A stretch of DNA of 5,512 nucleotides from Alkaliphilus sp. (lineage in GTDB: Bacteria > Bacillota > Clostridia > Peptostreptococcales > Thermotaleaceae): positions 1 through 5,512 of the forward strand of contig JAGXRU010000148.1 of the NCBI GenBank assembly GCA_018335765.1, given 5' to 3'. Position 1 is the stretch's first letter; every line of letters begins with the position of its first letter. This document shows, one piece after another, positions 1 to 5,512 of the stretch. The notes under the pieces were generated by a model, which saw only the letters and a list, made by a program, of their open reading frames with translations, was not told the DNA's origin and made no database searches. The position numbers and the translations under genes are program-made.

Positions 1-812
1 TTTCCCTCATAGAAAAGTGCTGCAGCCTGGTCATAGTTTGTATTTGTTGCACCTTCGGCAAACATTCCGGCTTTAACAAGCTGGTTTAGTGCTTCAGCAG
101 CTTTTGTAAATGGCTCGTCTGACGCTTTAGCCTCTCCGGAATCTAGCTTCGTTATGCCGGCTGGATCAAAGCGAGTTGCAAGTACGTCATACATAGCTGT
201 AGTAATCCATTTTTCCTTAGCAAAAATTGACATTGGTATAATATCGTTTTCATTAAACACCTTAATAGCTGTCAATAATTCATCGAAGGTTTCGGGAACT
301 TTAACATTGTACTGCTCAAACAAGGCCTTGTTGTAATACCATAATACTAACTCGTTGCCGGCGTAAGGAAACGCATAGATGTTACCATCTTCATTGAAGA
401 TAATATTATCGGCAGTTGGGTATGCACGATCAAGGAAACCTGTTCTCTTGGCTACATCATTAAGTACCATGATATTGCCGGATTCCTTGAAGGTTTCGAT
501 TTGTGACAGCCCTACCTGGAAAATATCCGGTAAATTTCCGGTAGCGGCATAGGTTTGAAGCTTCATGCCATCATCCTGTGCCTGAATATCCAGTTCAAGC
601 TTAACATTTGGGAAAGCGATTGCTAATTGCTCAACAGCATAATCAAAGGGAACCTTTGAATCGTCGTCAGAATACTGAGCATAAATTCTTAGAGTTATAA
701 TTTCATCTGAAGGAGCATCCGGTGCAGCTACTTCAGGCTCTGGTTGGGCACAACCGGAAAGCAAACCTACTATGAGCAGCATAACCATTGATAATACAGT
801 AAACCTTTTCAT
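1..812 (-). CDS. ABC transporter extracellular solute-binding lipoprotein, probably carbohydrate-specific (partial, C-terminus missing)
   Basis: The first 270 residues of a family 1 (CUT1-type) solute-binding protein, which would capture a sugar outside the membrane and deliver it to an ABC permease. The frame is open from an ATG to the left edge. Residues 1-21 form a lipoprotein signal: KR, a hydrophobic stretch, then a lipobox LSGC with the lipidated cysteine at 21, followed by an acidic, Pro/Ala-rich linker. Family hallmarks are GNLPDIF at 92-98, LWYYNKALFEQYNVKVPETF at 157-176 and the start of an F-Y-E-G-K segment at 267-271. Full-length relatives run about 420-450 residues, so roughly a third is missing. 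The ATG is supported by an AGGGGG ribosome binding site 7 bases upstream. The gene follows a kinase/regulator pair in the same direction, the usual arrangement for YesMN-controlled sugar uptake; permease genes probably lie to the left. The substrate cannot be read from the sequence. The family call is secure. Confidence 0.95.
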   Translation of the reverse strand, partial: MKRFTVLSMVMLLIVGLLSGCAQPEPEVAAPDAPSDEIITLRIYAQYSDDDSKVPFDYAVEQLAIAFPNVKLELDIQAQDDGMKLQTYAATGNLPDIFQVGLSQIETFKESGNIMVLNDVAKRTGFLDRAYPTADNIIFNEDGNIYAFPYAGNELVLWYYNKALFEQYNVKVPETFDELLTAIKVFNENDIIPMSIFAKEKWITTAMYDVLATRFDPAGITKLDSGEAKASDEPFTKAAEALNQLVKAGMFAEGATNTNYDQAAALFYEG

Positions 813-836
813 TGATCTTCCCCCTATACAATTCTT

Positions 837-858
837 CGGGATAGAAATGTTCTTCCCG
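837..858 (-). promoter_or_regulatory. Hairpin at the predicted 5' end of the binding-protein transcript
   Basis: On the minus strand CGGGA-AGAA-CAT-TTCT-A-TCCCG folds into a 9-bp stem with a 3-base loop and one bulged A. It begins at about the transcription start predicted from the -10 box at 866-871 and ends 12 bases before the AGGGGG ribosome binding site. The pairing is visible directly. It could be a 5' mRNA-stabilising hairpin or, as an imperfect palindrome in DNA, an operator just downstream of the start. It has no T-tract on the minus strand, so it is unlikely to be a terminator. Confidence 0.5.
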
Positions 859-865
859 TAAAAAC

Positions 866-894
866 AGTATATATTTTAAGTGTTGTAATGAAAA
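866..894 (-). promoter_or_regulatory. Candidate sigma-A-type promoter for the solute-binding protein gene
   Basis: On the minus strand TATACT at 871-866 differs from the -10 consensus at one position. Seventeen bases upstream, TTTTCA at 894-889 matches four of six -35 positions. The predicted start is near 859, giving a leader of about 45 bases. The poor -35 element fits a promoter that needs an activator, such as the AraC-type regulator encoded just upstream. This is a consensus match only. Confidence 0.55.
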
Positions 895-900
895 TGTAAT
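884..900. repeat. Direct repeat of a 6-mer with 11-bp phasing over the -35 region
   Basis: TGTAAT (plus strand; ATTACA on the minus strand) occurs at 884-889 and 895-900, exactly 11 bp apart, about one helical turn. The copies flank and touch the -35 hexamer of the candidate binding-protein promoter. AraC-family proteins often bind direct repeats next to or overlapping -35, so this could be the regulator's site. The units are short and AT-rich, so chance is a real alternative. Confidence 0.3.
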
Positions 901-980
901 ATCCAATATAAATTTGTACTTTTCGAAAAACCGAGTATAACTAAATTGAATGACGGGCAAAGCCCTTATTTAATCTACTG

Positions 981-2549
981 CTATTGATATTCGCTGGGAG
1001 ATACGCCATAGTAAAGCTTAAAGCATTTGCTAAAATATCCTGCATCTCGATATCCCACCAGTTCTGATATGGCAGAGAGCTTATAAAATCCCTCCAAAAT
1101 CATTTCTTTGGCATGTTCCATCCTGACCTTTGTCAAATATTCTGAAATAGTCATACCCATTTCATTTTTGAACATCCGTCTGAGATAGGTTTGGTTTATC
1201 AAAAGCTTTTTCGACAAATCGTTCATCCCAAATTCAGGGTTGTTGTAGTTGCTATCGATGAATTTCTTGGCATCCCATGCAATTTGACCGGATTTTGTGT
1301 CAAGGTGTGAAGCGAGATAGTCAAATACTATTCTGTAAGCGTCTTTAATAAAAATCCTTTGTTCTTCGTCAGTACCGGTATAAATAACGGAGCTAGGTCT
1401 GAAGGTTTGAGGGAGAACATCAGAGATGTTTTTTCTTGCCTTGACAATATAGGACAGCAATAGGCTGATAAGACCCATGTTTATCATTTTTCTGTATTCC
1501 GAGCTAAATCCCTTTAAATCAGCTTCTTGAAAGACAGAATCGATTACTGCCAGTGTCTTTTCTGCATTTTGATGATGCAAGTTTTTTAGTATTATTTCAT
1601 TTATCTCTGCGGAATAAAATCCATAAGTCTTCTCCTCAAGGGTAATCATATCGTATTTTATGGCTTTGTTTCCACCTCGTTTAAAACGGTGACTAAGTGC
1701 ATTTATAGATTCTAAATAAGAAGTTCTTATTCCCGGTAAACCTGTGTATATGCCGCCGATACCTATCGTCACATCTAATTGTAGTTTTTGTTTAATAAAT
1801 TGTATGAAATGTTCTAAATCTTCATCTTCTAAGGATAGTTCCTTGTCTTCGTTTATACGGTTAATAAATACAACATGCCCCTCATAATCCGTAAAAAAGT
1901 ATTTTGGGATGTCGCTTTCCATATAATTATCATATATATTCCCAATAACGCTCTTCCAGTTCATAGCCTTTTCAGACAAATGTATATTCTCAAAATTAGA
2001 TTCAATCTCAATAGAAATAGCAAAAAAACTATTTTCGTTTGTCAAATGCAACCCGAGCTGTGTCAAGCTTTCGCTCATTTTTAAATCGATGGACTTAGCA
2101 TAAATCAGATGTCTGAGCAGCTGCTCTCTTTTTAAATAGAGTTCATCTTCCTTCCAAGTTCTGCTTTCGAGGACTTTATTGATATTGTCTTGTAAATTCA
2201 AAAGGGTTAAAATTAATTCCTCTTTTTCAAAGGGTTTTACAATATAATCCACTACACCCAGTCTTAGAGCTTTTCTTGCATACTCAAATTCACTATTGCC
2301 GGTTATTAGCACAACAGCAATTTCCGGATTCAATTGCCGTAGATTTTCTGCAAGAGTCAAGCCGTCAAGGTAGGGCATCATAATATCGGACAGGACAATA
2401 TCGGGCTTGTAGAGCAGGGCTTTTTCATAGGCCTCTTGCCCATTCCTCGCCTCACAGCATAATTCAAAGCCATAGACTTCCCAATCTATGGCTGTCCTTA
2501 AATATTCAAGAAAAATTGGCATATCATCTACAATCATAACTTTAATCAT
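981..2549 (-). CDS. Two-component response regulator, YesN-type (receiver domain plus AraC-family DNA-binding domain)
   Basis: A 522-residue cytoplasmic regulator. The N-terminal receiver domain (about 1-120) has the acidic pair D8/D9, phosphoacceptor D55 in LSDIMMP, switch threonine T83 and conserved lysine K105 in VKPF. A helical linker and a poorly conserved central region (about 125-415) follow, as is usual in long YesN-like regulators. The C-terminal AraC-type domain (about 424-522) has two helix-turn-helix units: one around 442-465 (NDLSKKLLINQTYLRRMFK) and one around 489-520, ending in the family signature GYRDAGYFSKCFKLYYGVSPSEY. All key receiver residues are present, so it should be phosphorylatable. 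Its ATG lies inside the end of the kinase gene (8-base overlap) with GAGGG 9 bases upstream, implying translational coupling. It ends in TAG. By family knowledge and position, its likely target is the adjacent sugar transporter operon and perhaps its own promoter. Confidence 0.97.
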   Translation of the reverse strand: MIKVMIVDDMPIFLEYLRTAIDWEVYGFELCCEARNGQEAYEKALLYKPDIVLSDIMMPYLDGLTLAENLRQLNPEIAVVLITGNSEFEYARKALRLGVVDYIVKPFEKEELILTLLNLQDNINKVLESRTWKEDELYLKREQLLRHLIYAKSIDLKMSESLTQLGLHLTNENSFFAISIEIESNFENIHLSEKAMNWKSVIGNIYDNYMESDIPKYFFTDYEGHVVFINRINEDKELSLEDEDLEHFIQFIKQKLQLDVTIGIGGIYTGLPGIRTSYLESINALSHRFKRGGNKAIKYDMITLEEKTYGFYSAEINEIILKNLHHQNAEKTLAVIDSVFQEADLKGFSSEYRKMINMGLISLLLSYIVKARKNISDVLPQTFRPSSVIYTGTDEEQRIFIKDAYRIVFDYLASHLDTKSGQIAWDAKKFIDSNYNNPEFGMNDLSKKLLINQTYLRRMFKNEMGMTISEYLTKVRMEHAKEMILEGFYKLSAISELVGYRDAGYFSKCFKLYYGVSPSEYQ

Positions 2550-4317
2550 GTCGATCTTCCCTCGGCAATTTTATCATTATTTCAGTTCCTTTTCCCTCAA
2601 GACTTTTTATATGTATTCCATAAGCGTCACCGAAAAAAAGCTTTAATCTGTGATTAACATTTTTAAGACCAAAGCTGTCTACATTTTGAACTTGATGTGT
2701 AGAAAGTGTGTTTGATAACATTGCATTTATGCGTTCAACCCTTTCAGGAGCTATACCGGCTCCGTTATCCGTAATGATAATGGCGTACACATCGTCTTTT
2801 ATTTCATCATAAATCCTCAAATGACCTGATGCGCAGCTATAGCTGAAGCCGTGCTCAATGGCATTTTCCACTATGGGTTGAAGGGACAATTTAGGTATGA
2901 CCTTGCATTCTATATGATTTGAAACATCAATTTGATAGTCAAACATTTCAGAATATCTCAACTTTTGAAGTTCCAGATAATCCACGGTAAGATTTATTTC
3001 GTCTTTCACTGAAATAACATCTGCTCCGCATGAAAGGGATTTTCTATAATAATCTGCAAGTCTTATCGTCACTTTTTGAGCCTTTCTATTTTGTCCAAGC
3101 TGAGAAAGTTTTAAGATGATGTCAAGCGAATTGTATAAGAAATGCGGTTTGATCTGCTGTTGGATTAAAGCCAGCTCATACTCCCTTTTTTTCTTTTCTT
3201 CTCGTTCAACGTCCTTGAGAAGTTTTTTAATTTGGGCGGACATGTGATTGAAGCTTTGAGCAAACAAACCGATCTCGTCATTAGTTTTCATTCTAAAATG
3301 AAAGTCAAAATTTCCTTTCGAAATTTCTTCAACGCCTTGTTTCAACTTCATGATTGGATTTGTAATCAGGTTATTGAGTACAGAAGTCATCGTAATTTCG
3401 AGTATAATAATAGTTAACAGCATTATTACAAGGAGCATTAAAATATTTGTCAAATCTCTTGTCAGCACATTTAAGTTAGCCTGACTGAGAAGTATCCAGT
3501 TCAATCGTTCAATGTGTGTCTTAGTAACAAGAACCCTGTTGTTTTCGAGGGTTATCAGTTTTGATTTTGGATATGGATCCATAAGAAAACGGTCAAGCTT
3601 AGGGGAGTTGGCGTTATTGACTTTTGAATAGAGCAATCGCCCATCATCTTTGTAAATAGAATAATCTACCAACTGTTCGCTGAAAAGATCAGTGAATGTT
3701 GTTTCATTAATATTGATAAATAAAAAGCCTATGGTTTCACCGGTGTTGATGTTCCAAACCTTCTTACCTAAAGTCAGCATCTTATGCTCCGGAGATTTCG
3801 TCAAAAAATCTCGTTGATTTAGTTCAAACCATACTCTATTGCCTGTTGTTCCTTGCAAATGTGTATACATTTCTGAAGCGAGGATGTGCGCTCTACCGTT
3901 TTGCAATTCAAAGTCCGAAAAATAAAGCCGCTGGGCTTTGTCTATAAAGCCTATAGAATCAATATTTCTATAGATCAATTTTGCATAGGACAACTCGTTT
4001 GAAATAAGGTTATACAATTTTATGTTATTGTTCAAAGTTCCTCTGAATTCTTCATTGTTCAGCAATCGATTGATACTGAGGGTTAAAAATGTAGCGCTGC
4101 TTTCTGCCTCTGATAATATGGCATCAATTCGATCGGATACAAGTATGTTGTTATCCTCCATACTGCCAATACTACGATTTACTATCGCACTCTCATAATA
4201 ATTCGCCGAAATAAAGGCAAATAGGAGCATGGGTATGATAGCAAGCGGTAAATATAAATAAGTAATTTTTTTCTTAATAGAAAGATCATTAAACCTTAGG
4301 ATAAATTTTTGTTTCAC
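2542..4317 (-). CDS. Membrane sensor histidine kinase, YesM-type (extracytoplasmic sensor, HAMP, His_kinase, HATPase)
   Basis: A 591-residue sensor kinase and cognate partner of the overlapping regulator gene. TM1 spans about 19-38. An extracytoplasmic region (about 40-287), probably Cache-like, follows, then TM2 at about 289-311. A HAMP domain lies at about 312-365 (ITNPIMKL ... NDEIGLFAQSFNHM) and a charged coiled-coil at 366-385. The LytS/YesM-type phosphoacceptor is H392 in QQQIKPHFLYNSLD. The ATPase domain shows the N box (LQPIVENAIEHG, N485), the G1 box (DNGAGI, D517) and a G2-like SFGLKNVNHRL, ending with GKGTEIMIKLP. All catalytic motifs are intact. The start codon is GTG. An in-frame TAG lies three codons upstream and the first internal ATG is Met30, inside TM1, so no other start fits. 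The kinase probably detects an extracellular carbohydrate or a loaded binding protein; the ligand is unknown. Confidence 0.97.
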   Translation of the reverse strand: MKQKFILRFNDLSIKKKITYLYLPLAIIPMLLFAFISANYYESAIVNRSIGSMEDNNILVSDRIDAILSEAESSATFLTLSINRLLNNEEFRGTLNNNIKLYNLISNELSYAKLIYRNIDSIGFIDKAQRLYFSDFELQNGRAHILASEMYTHLQGTTGNRVWFELNQRDFLTKSPEHKMLTLGKKVWNINTGETIGFLFININETTFTDLFSEQLVDYSIYKDDGRLLYSKVNNANSPKLDRFLMDPYPKSKLITLENNRVLVTKTHIERLNWILLSQANLNVLTRDLTNILMLLVIMLLTIIILEITMTSVLNNLITNPIMKLKQGVEEISKGNFDFHFRMKTNDEIGLFAQSFNHMSAQIKKLLKDVEREEKKKREYELALIQQQIKPHFLYNSLDIILKLSQLGQNRKAQKVTIRLADYYRKSLSCGADVISVKDEINLTVDYLELQKLRYSEMFDYQIDVSNHIECKVIPKLSLQPIVENAIEHGFSYSCASGHLRIYDEIKDDVYAIIITDNGAGIAPERVERINAMLSNTLSTHQVQNVDSFGLKNVNHRLKLFFGDAYGIHIKSLEGKGTEIMIKLPREDRHD

Positions 4318-4323
4318 TTTAAA

Positions 4324-4328
4324 CCTCT
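4324..4328 (-). promoter_or_regulatory. Ribosome binding site fixing the GTG start of the sensor kinase
   Basis: The minus strand reads AGAGG, then six bases, then GTG at 4317-4315. This well-placed site, with the in-frame TAG overlapping just upstream, makes the GTG the only plausible start. The non-ATG codon may keep kinase levels low. Confidence 0.75.
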
Positions 4329-4382
4329 ATTCTTTAGAATGTTGGATTCGAAAATTGTTATTTGCGGTAATGGTTTAAAATG

Positions 4383-4411
4383 ATTATATCAATAAATAAA
4401 TGCATATTCCA
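4383..4411 (-). promoter_or_regulatory. Candidate extended -10 promoter for the kinase-regulator operon
   Basis: The minus strand carries TGATATAAT at 4391-4383: a perfect TATAAT preceded by the TG dinucleotide of an extended -10 element. The hexamer 17 bases upstream, TGGAAT at 4411-4406, is a poor -35 match, as is common for extended -10 promoters. The predicted start near 4376 gives a leader of about 60 bases. No other promoter candidate of comparable quality was seen before the GTG. Confidence 0.5.
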
Positions 4412-4426
4412 TATTGATTTTTTCAG

Positions 4427-4458
4427 ATAGTTATTATGATCAGAGTACGTCTAACTAT
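4427..4458. repeat. Inverted repeat in the divergent intergenic region
   Basis: ATAGTTA at 4427-4433 is matched by its exact reverse complement TAACTAT at 4452-4458, separated by 18 bases that include a TGATCA palindrome. It lies just upstream of the kinase gene's weak -35 position, where an activator or autoregulator could bind. Seven AT-rich base pairs can arise by chance, so function is uncertain. Confidence 0.35.
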
Positions 4459-4487
4459 TGAAATAAGCATAGAAAACTAGGGGGTTG

Positions 4488-4511
4488 CTTAATTTTAGAC
4501 TTAATTTTAGG
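4488..4511. repeat. Tandem duplication of a 12-bp unit
   Basis: CTTAATTTTAG occurs at 4488-4498 and again at 4500-4510, one base apart, giving two head-to-tail 12-bp units that differ only in the last base (A or G). The pair ends about 17 bases before the weak -35 hexamer of the rightward genes. It could be an operator for that unit or a product of replication slippage. Confidence 0.5.
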
Positions 4512-4528
4512 CAGTATTATATATTTAA

Positions 4529-4556
4529 TAGATAAATTGAAGATTTAGGGTATAAT
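4529..4556 (+). promoter_or_regulatory. Candidate promoter for the rightward nucleotidyltransferase unit
   Basis: A perfect TATAAT at 4551-4556 is preceded, after 16 bases, by TAGATA at 4529-4534, which matches four of six -35 positions. The predicted start near 4563 gives a leader of under 40 bases that is almost entirely the triplicated GGAAGG repeat. This is a consensus match only. Confidence 0.55.
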
Positions 4557-4564
4557 GAGAAATA

Positions 4565-4597
4565 GGAAGGGAATTGGAAGGAAATTGGAAGGTGAAG
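4565..4597 (+). repeat. Three tandem 11-base Shine-Dalgarno-like units before the nucleotidyltransferase gene
   Basis: Three consecutive 11-base units start with GGAAGG: GGAAGGGAATT (4565-4575), GGAAGGAAATT (4576-4586) and GGAAGGTGAAG (4587-4597). The third supplies the real ribosome binding site, AAGGTG, six bases before the ATG at 4601. The other two look like spare Shine-Dalgarno sites, so the leader may hold ribosomes, bind a regulator or vary in copy number. A TTG at 4574, straddling units one and two, is an in-frame but unlikely start. Confidence 0.65.
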
Positions 4598-4600
4598 CAT

Positions 4601-5170
4601 ATGAATGATAAAATACAGCTAGGAAGAGAAGAAATAATCTGTTTGCTTCAAGACTTGGGAGATAGATTATTGGAAAAAGGAGTATACGCTCAAATGTATA
4701 TTTATGGCGGAGCTGTTATATGCGCTGAATATCAATTGAGAGAAACTACCTTCGATATAGACTGCATATATACGGACGATAATATAAGGCAACAAGCTGA
4801 GATTATAGCCAAGAAGAGGAATATACAACAAGATTGGTTAAATTATGCCGTGGCGGAAATTGTATTTGAGGATATGTATAGGCAGGATAAACCTATTAGG
4901 GAAGTTAGATTTGGAGCACTGACAATATCGATACCTACAGCTAGGCAATTATTGGCAATGAAATTATTCTCGGCTAGGTTGGGAATTTCGAACGATTTAG
5001 ATGATGCCTATAAGCTTGCTGTATCTTTAGAAATAAAGACTCAATATCAACTGAGGAGCTTACTGCTGGAATATTTTAAGAAAGAATCAGTTATTAAGCG
5101 TAACAAGTACGAAAAAAATGTAATAGGTAGATTTATAAATACACTAGTAGAAAGGTTGAGTAAATTATGA
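4601..5170 (+). CDS. Small nucleotidyltransferase-fold protein (AbiEii/DUF6036-like), first gene of a two-gene unit
   Basis: A 189-residue soluble protein with no signal peptide or membrane segment. Residues 33-54 carry the signature YIYGGAVICAEYQLR followed by T-x-D-I-D: paired glycines G36-G37, R47, T50 and the metal-binding pair D52/D54, as in minimal nucleotidyltransferases of the DUF6036/AbiEii-like group. A second conserved block at 114-139 (ARQLLAMKLFSARLG, then DLDDAYKL) is also typical of that group. The length suits a single catalytic domain. Such proteins can transfer nucleotides to RNA or protein targets, and several act as toxins or phage-defence effectors; the target here is unknown. 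The ATG was chosen over an in-frame TTG at 4574 because AAGGTG sits six bases before it. The stop overlaps the next gene's start (ATGA). GC is about 34% by hand count, with many ATA and AGG codons, which suggests transfer. The fold call is good; the toxin role is inferred. Confidence 0.8.
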   Translation: MNDKIQLGREEIICLLQDLGDRLLEKGVYAQMYIYGGAVICAEYQLRETTFDIDCIYTDDNIRQQAEIIAKKRNIQQDWLNYAVAEIVFEDMYRQDKPIREVRFGALTISIPTARQLLAMKLFSARLGISNDLDDAYKLAVSLEIKTQYQLRSLLLEYFKKESVIKRNKYEKNVIGRFINTLVERLSKL

Positions 5171-5512
5171 AAATAGATTTTATAGATTTAGAAATAAAAG
5201 ATTTACACAACGTGATTATAAATGTATTGCATAGAATAAAATACAACCAAGAGAAGTCTATTGAATGGATGTATAATGTTGACGTGAGTAATATAGATAA
5301 ATATTCAAAAAATCAATTTAGAAACCTCTGTATAATGGCGACTTTTATACAAGTAGCTTTTAATAAAAAAAATGAAGATCCGCCAAAATGGGTACTAGAC
5401 AGCAGGTTATGCATGAAGAGGGCATACAGAAATGAATATGTTGAGCCAATTGATATATTTGACGCATATCAAGCTGAATATAACCATAATGTATTTTATC
5501 CAAAATCATCCT
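5167..5512 (+). CDS. Uncharacterised protein, partner of the nucleotidyltransferase (partial, C-terminus missing)
   Basis: An open frame of 115 residues from the ATG to the right edge, with no stop seen. The start overlaps the preceding stop in ATGA, so the two genes are almost certainly co-transcribed and translationally coupled; a weak AAAGG site lies about 11 bases upstream. The protein is charged, without a signal peptide or membrane segment, and looks helical in its first 65 residues. Visible landmarks are PPKW at 72-75 and F-D-A-Y-x-A-E-Y-N-H-N-V-F-Y at 98-111. Small proteins encoded beside DUF6036-type nucleotidyltransferases often show a similar P-x-W ... (R/H)-N-V-F pattern from memory, and such a motif tends to fall near the C-terminus, so little may be missing. 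GC is about 28% by hand count, the lowest in the window. An antitoxin or regulatory partner role is plausible but unproven; no named family is assigned. Confidence 0.75.
   Translation, partial: MKIDFIDLEIKDLHNVIINVLHRIKYNQEKSIEWMYNVDVSNIDKYSKNQFRNLCIMATFIQVAFNKKNEDPPKWVLDSRLCMKRAYRNEYVEPIDIFDAYQAEYNHNVFYPKSS

Noticed and set aside
154..336. 60-codon open frame on the plus strand
   Set aside because: It lies antisense inside the conserved solute-binding protein gene, with no ribosome binding site or family resemblance.
920..929. TTTTCGAAAA palindrome, considered as a catabolite-repression (cre) or regulator site
   Set aside because: It lacks the TG and CA ends of a cre site. A similar 8-mer (TTCGAAAA) occurs at 4347-4354, but in AT-rich intergenic DNA that is weak evidence.
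733..960. 75-codon open frame on the minus strand
   Set aside because: It crosses the promoter, hairpin and leader of the binding-protein gene and continues in the wrong frame through its signal peptide. It has no ribosome binding site, while the overlapping frame has a clear lipoprotein signal.
955..965. GGGC-AAA-GCCC stem after the regulator stop codon, considered as a terminator
   Set aside because: The stem has only four base pairs and is not followed by a T-tract on the minus strand. It cannot be called a terminator, so read-through into the binding-protein gene remains possible.
1875..2084. 69-codon open frame on the plus strand
   Set aside because: It is antisense to the central part of the response regulator and has no supporting start signal.
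3232..3417. 61-codon open frame on the plus strand
   Set aside because: It is antisense to the HAMP region of the kinase and is best explained as a shadow of that gene.
4574..4600. TTG start that would extend the nucleotidyltransferase by nine residues
   Set aside because: The TTG lies inside the repeated leader, whereas the ATG at 4601 has a well-spaced AAGGTG site. The extra residues would only translate the repeat.

Overview
The window looks like chromosomal DNA from a low-GC Gram-positive bacterium (Bacillota, most like Clostridia or the Paenibacillus group). This rests on the AT-rich composition, strong purine-rich Shine-Dalgarno sites, a lipoprotein solute-binding protein, and a YesM/YesN-type two-component pair. 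The genus cannot be fixed from the sequence alone.

Bases 1-4317 hold a leftward (minus-strand) carbohydrate-sensing and uptake block. In transcription order it has a membrane histidine kinase with an extracytoplasmic sensor region (GTG start, 4317-2542), an AraC-type response regulator overlapping it by 8 bases (2549-981), and the N-terminal 270 residues of an ABC-transporter solute-binding lipoprotein (812 to the left edge). The kinase probably senses an extracellular sugar or a loaded binding protein and phosphorylates the regulator at Asp55. The regulator probably then activates the transporter genes, whose permeases would lie beyond the left edge. The 168-base gap at 813-980 holds a likely promoter for the binding protein, a helically phased direct repeat over its -35 element and a hairpin at the predicted transcript start. 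No convincing terminator was found between the regulator and binding-protein genes.

Bases 4318-4600 are a divergent intergenic region. It carries an extended -10 promoter candidate for the kinase, a 7-bp inverted repeat, a 12-bp tandem duplication, and a perfect -10 box for the rightward genes. A tandem triplicate of an 11-base Shine-Dalgarno-like unit follows.

Bases 4601-5512 hold a rightward two-gene unit unrelated to sugar uptake: a small nucleotidyltransferase-fold protein (GG...R-x-x-T-x-D-I-D signature, AbiEii/DUF6036-like) and a second gene joined to it by an ATGA overlap and cut by the right edge. The unit is more AT-rich than the sugar block (hand counts about 34% and 28% GC, against about 41% over the first 360 bases) and favours ATA isoleucine codons. 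It resembles a mobile accessory module, possibly of toxin-antitoxin or abortive-infection type. That role is inferred and is the most interesting open question in the window.
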